DNA of 14,169 bases. Origin: Bacteroidales bacterium (lineage in GTDB: Bacteria; Bacteroidota; Bacteroidia; Bacteroidales; UBA7960). The notes beneath the pieces were generated by a model. That model saw only the letters and a program-made list of their open reading frames with translations, searched no databases and was not told the DNA's origin. Where the stretch lies: positions 1 through 14,169 of the forward strand of contig PWND01000324.1 in assembly GCA_003557965.1 (NCBI GenBank). Reading direction: 5' to 3'. The first letter of the stretch is position 1; each line of letters opens with the position of its first letter. The position numbers were made by a program, and so were the translations under genes. This document shows, piece by piece, positions 14,167 through 14,169 of the stretch.

Positions 14167-14169
14167 ATA

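Larger units (their letters stand above)
13801..14169. other. Non-coding, repeat-rich right end
   Basis: No protein gene is supported in these 369 bases. From left to right they contain the candidate wbqC promoter, an imperfect inverted repeat (13972-14023) with a GCCCGGGC core, and two short hairpins with identical loops (14099-14120, 14147-14166). The window ends directly after the second hairpin, so more copies may follow. Confidence 0.7.

Overview
The window looks like chromosomal DNA of a Bacteroidota bacterium, probably Bacteroidales or Marinilabiliales-like. The reasons are the AT-rich intergenic DNA, near absence of Shine-Dalgarno sequences, many promoter matches to the Bacteroidota -7 element TAnnTTTG (several with a TTG -33 element 19 to 21 nt upstream), a TamL-type outer-membrane protein end, the long form of IspG, and a WbqC-family protein. 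Most genes are housekeeping or small accessory genes. No prophage, CRISPR array, rRNA or tRNA was recognised.

Positions 1 to 3410 run rightward. They hold the 3' end of a TamL/BamA-family outer-membrane barrel, a RecD-like SF1 helicase 10 nt downstream, then a separate unit with a well-formed promoter, an acidic protein of unknown function and manA (mannose-6-phosphate isomerase). Positions 3449 to 5309 run leftward: a lipoprotein-type glutathione peroxidase with its own promoter, a small unknown ORF, and a family 2 glycosyltransferase. A divergent control region (5310 to 5488) separates the glycosyltransferase from the rightward trkA-trkH potassium-uptake operon. It carries two identical -7 octamers facing apart and a perfect 9-bp-arm palindrome lying over the expected -33 region of the glycosyltransferase promoter.

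Positions 8394 to 9004 hold a small type II toxin-antitoxin locus: an intact DUF2281/VapB-like antitoxin followed by a VapC PIN-domain toxin split by one extra A in an A8 tract. This is the most notable feature of the window. It could be inactivation, phase variation or slippage, or a sequencing error. A STAS-like small protein gene (leftward), a 340-nt AT-rich gap with a good promoter, and an exported M20 metallopeptidase (rightward) follow.

The right end runs leftward: ispG (MEP isoprenoid pathway, long form with a central insertion) meets the M20 gene tail to tail with 4 nt between stops, and wbqC lies upstream of ispG. The last 200 bases are non-coding and repeat-rich. Two consecutive hairpins have different, fully paired stems around the same TCAAGC loop, which suggests a REP-like family kept by selection on structure. 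A larger imperfect inverted repeat lies just before them.
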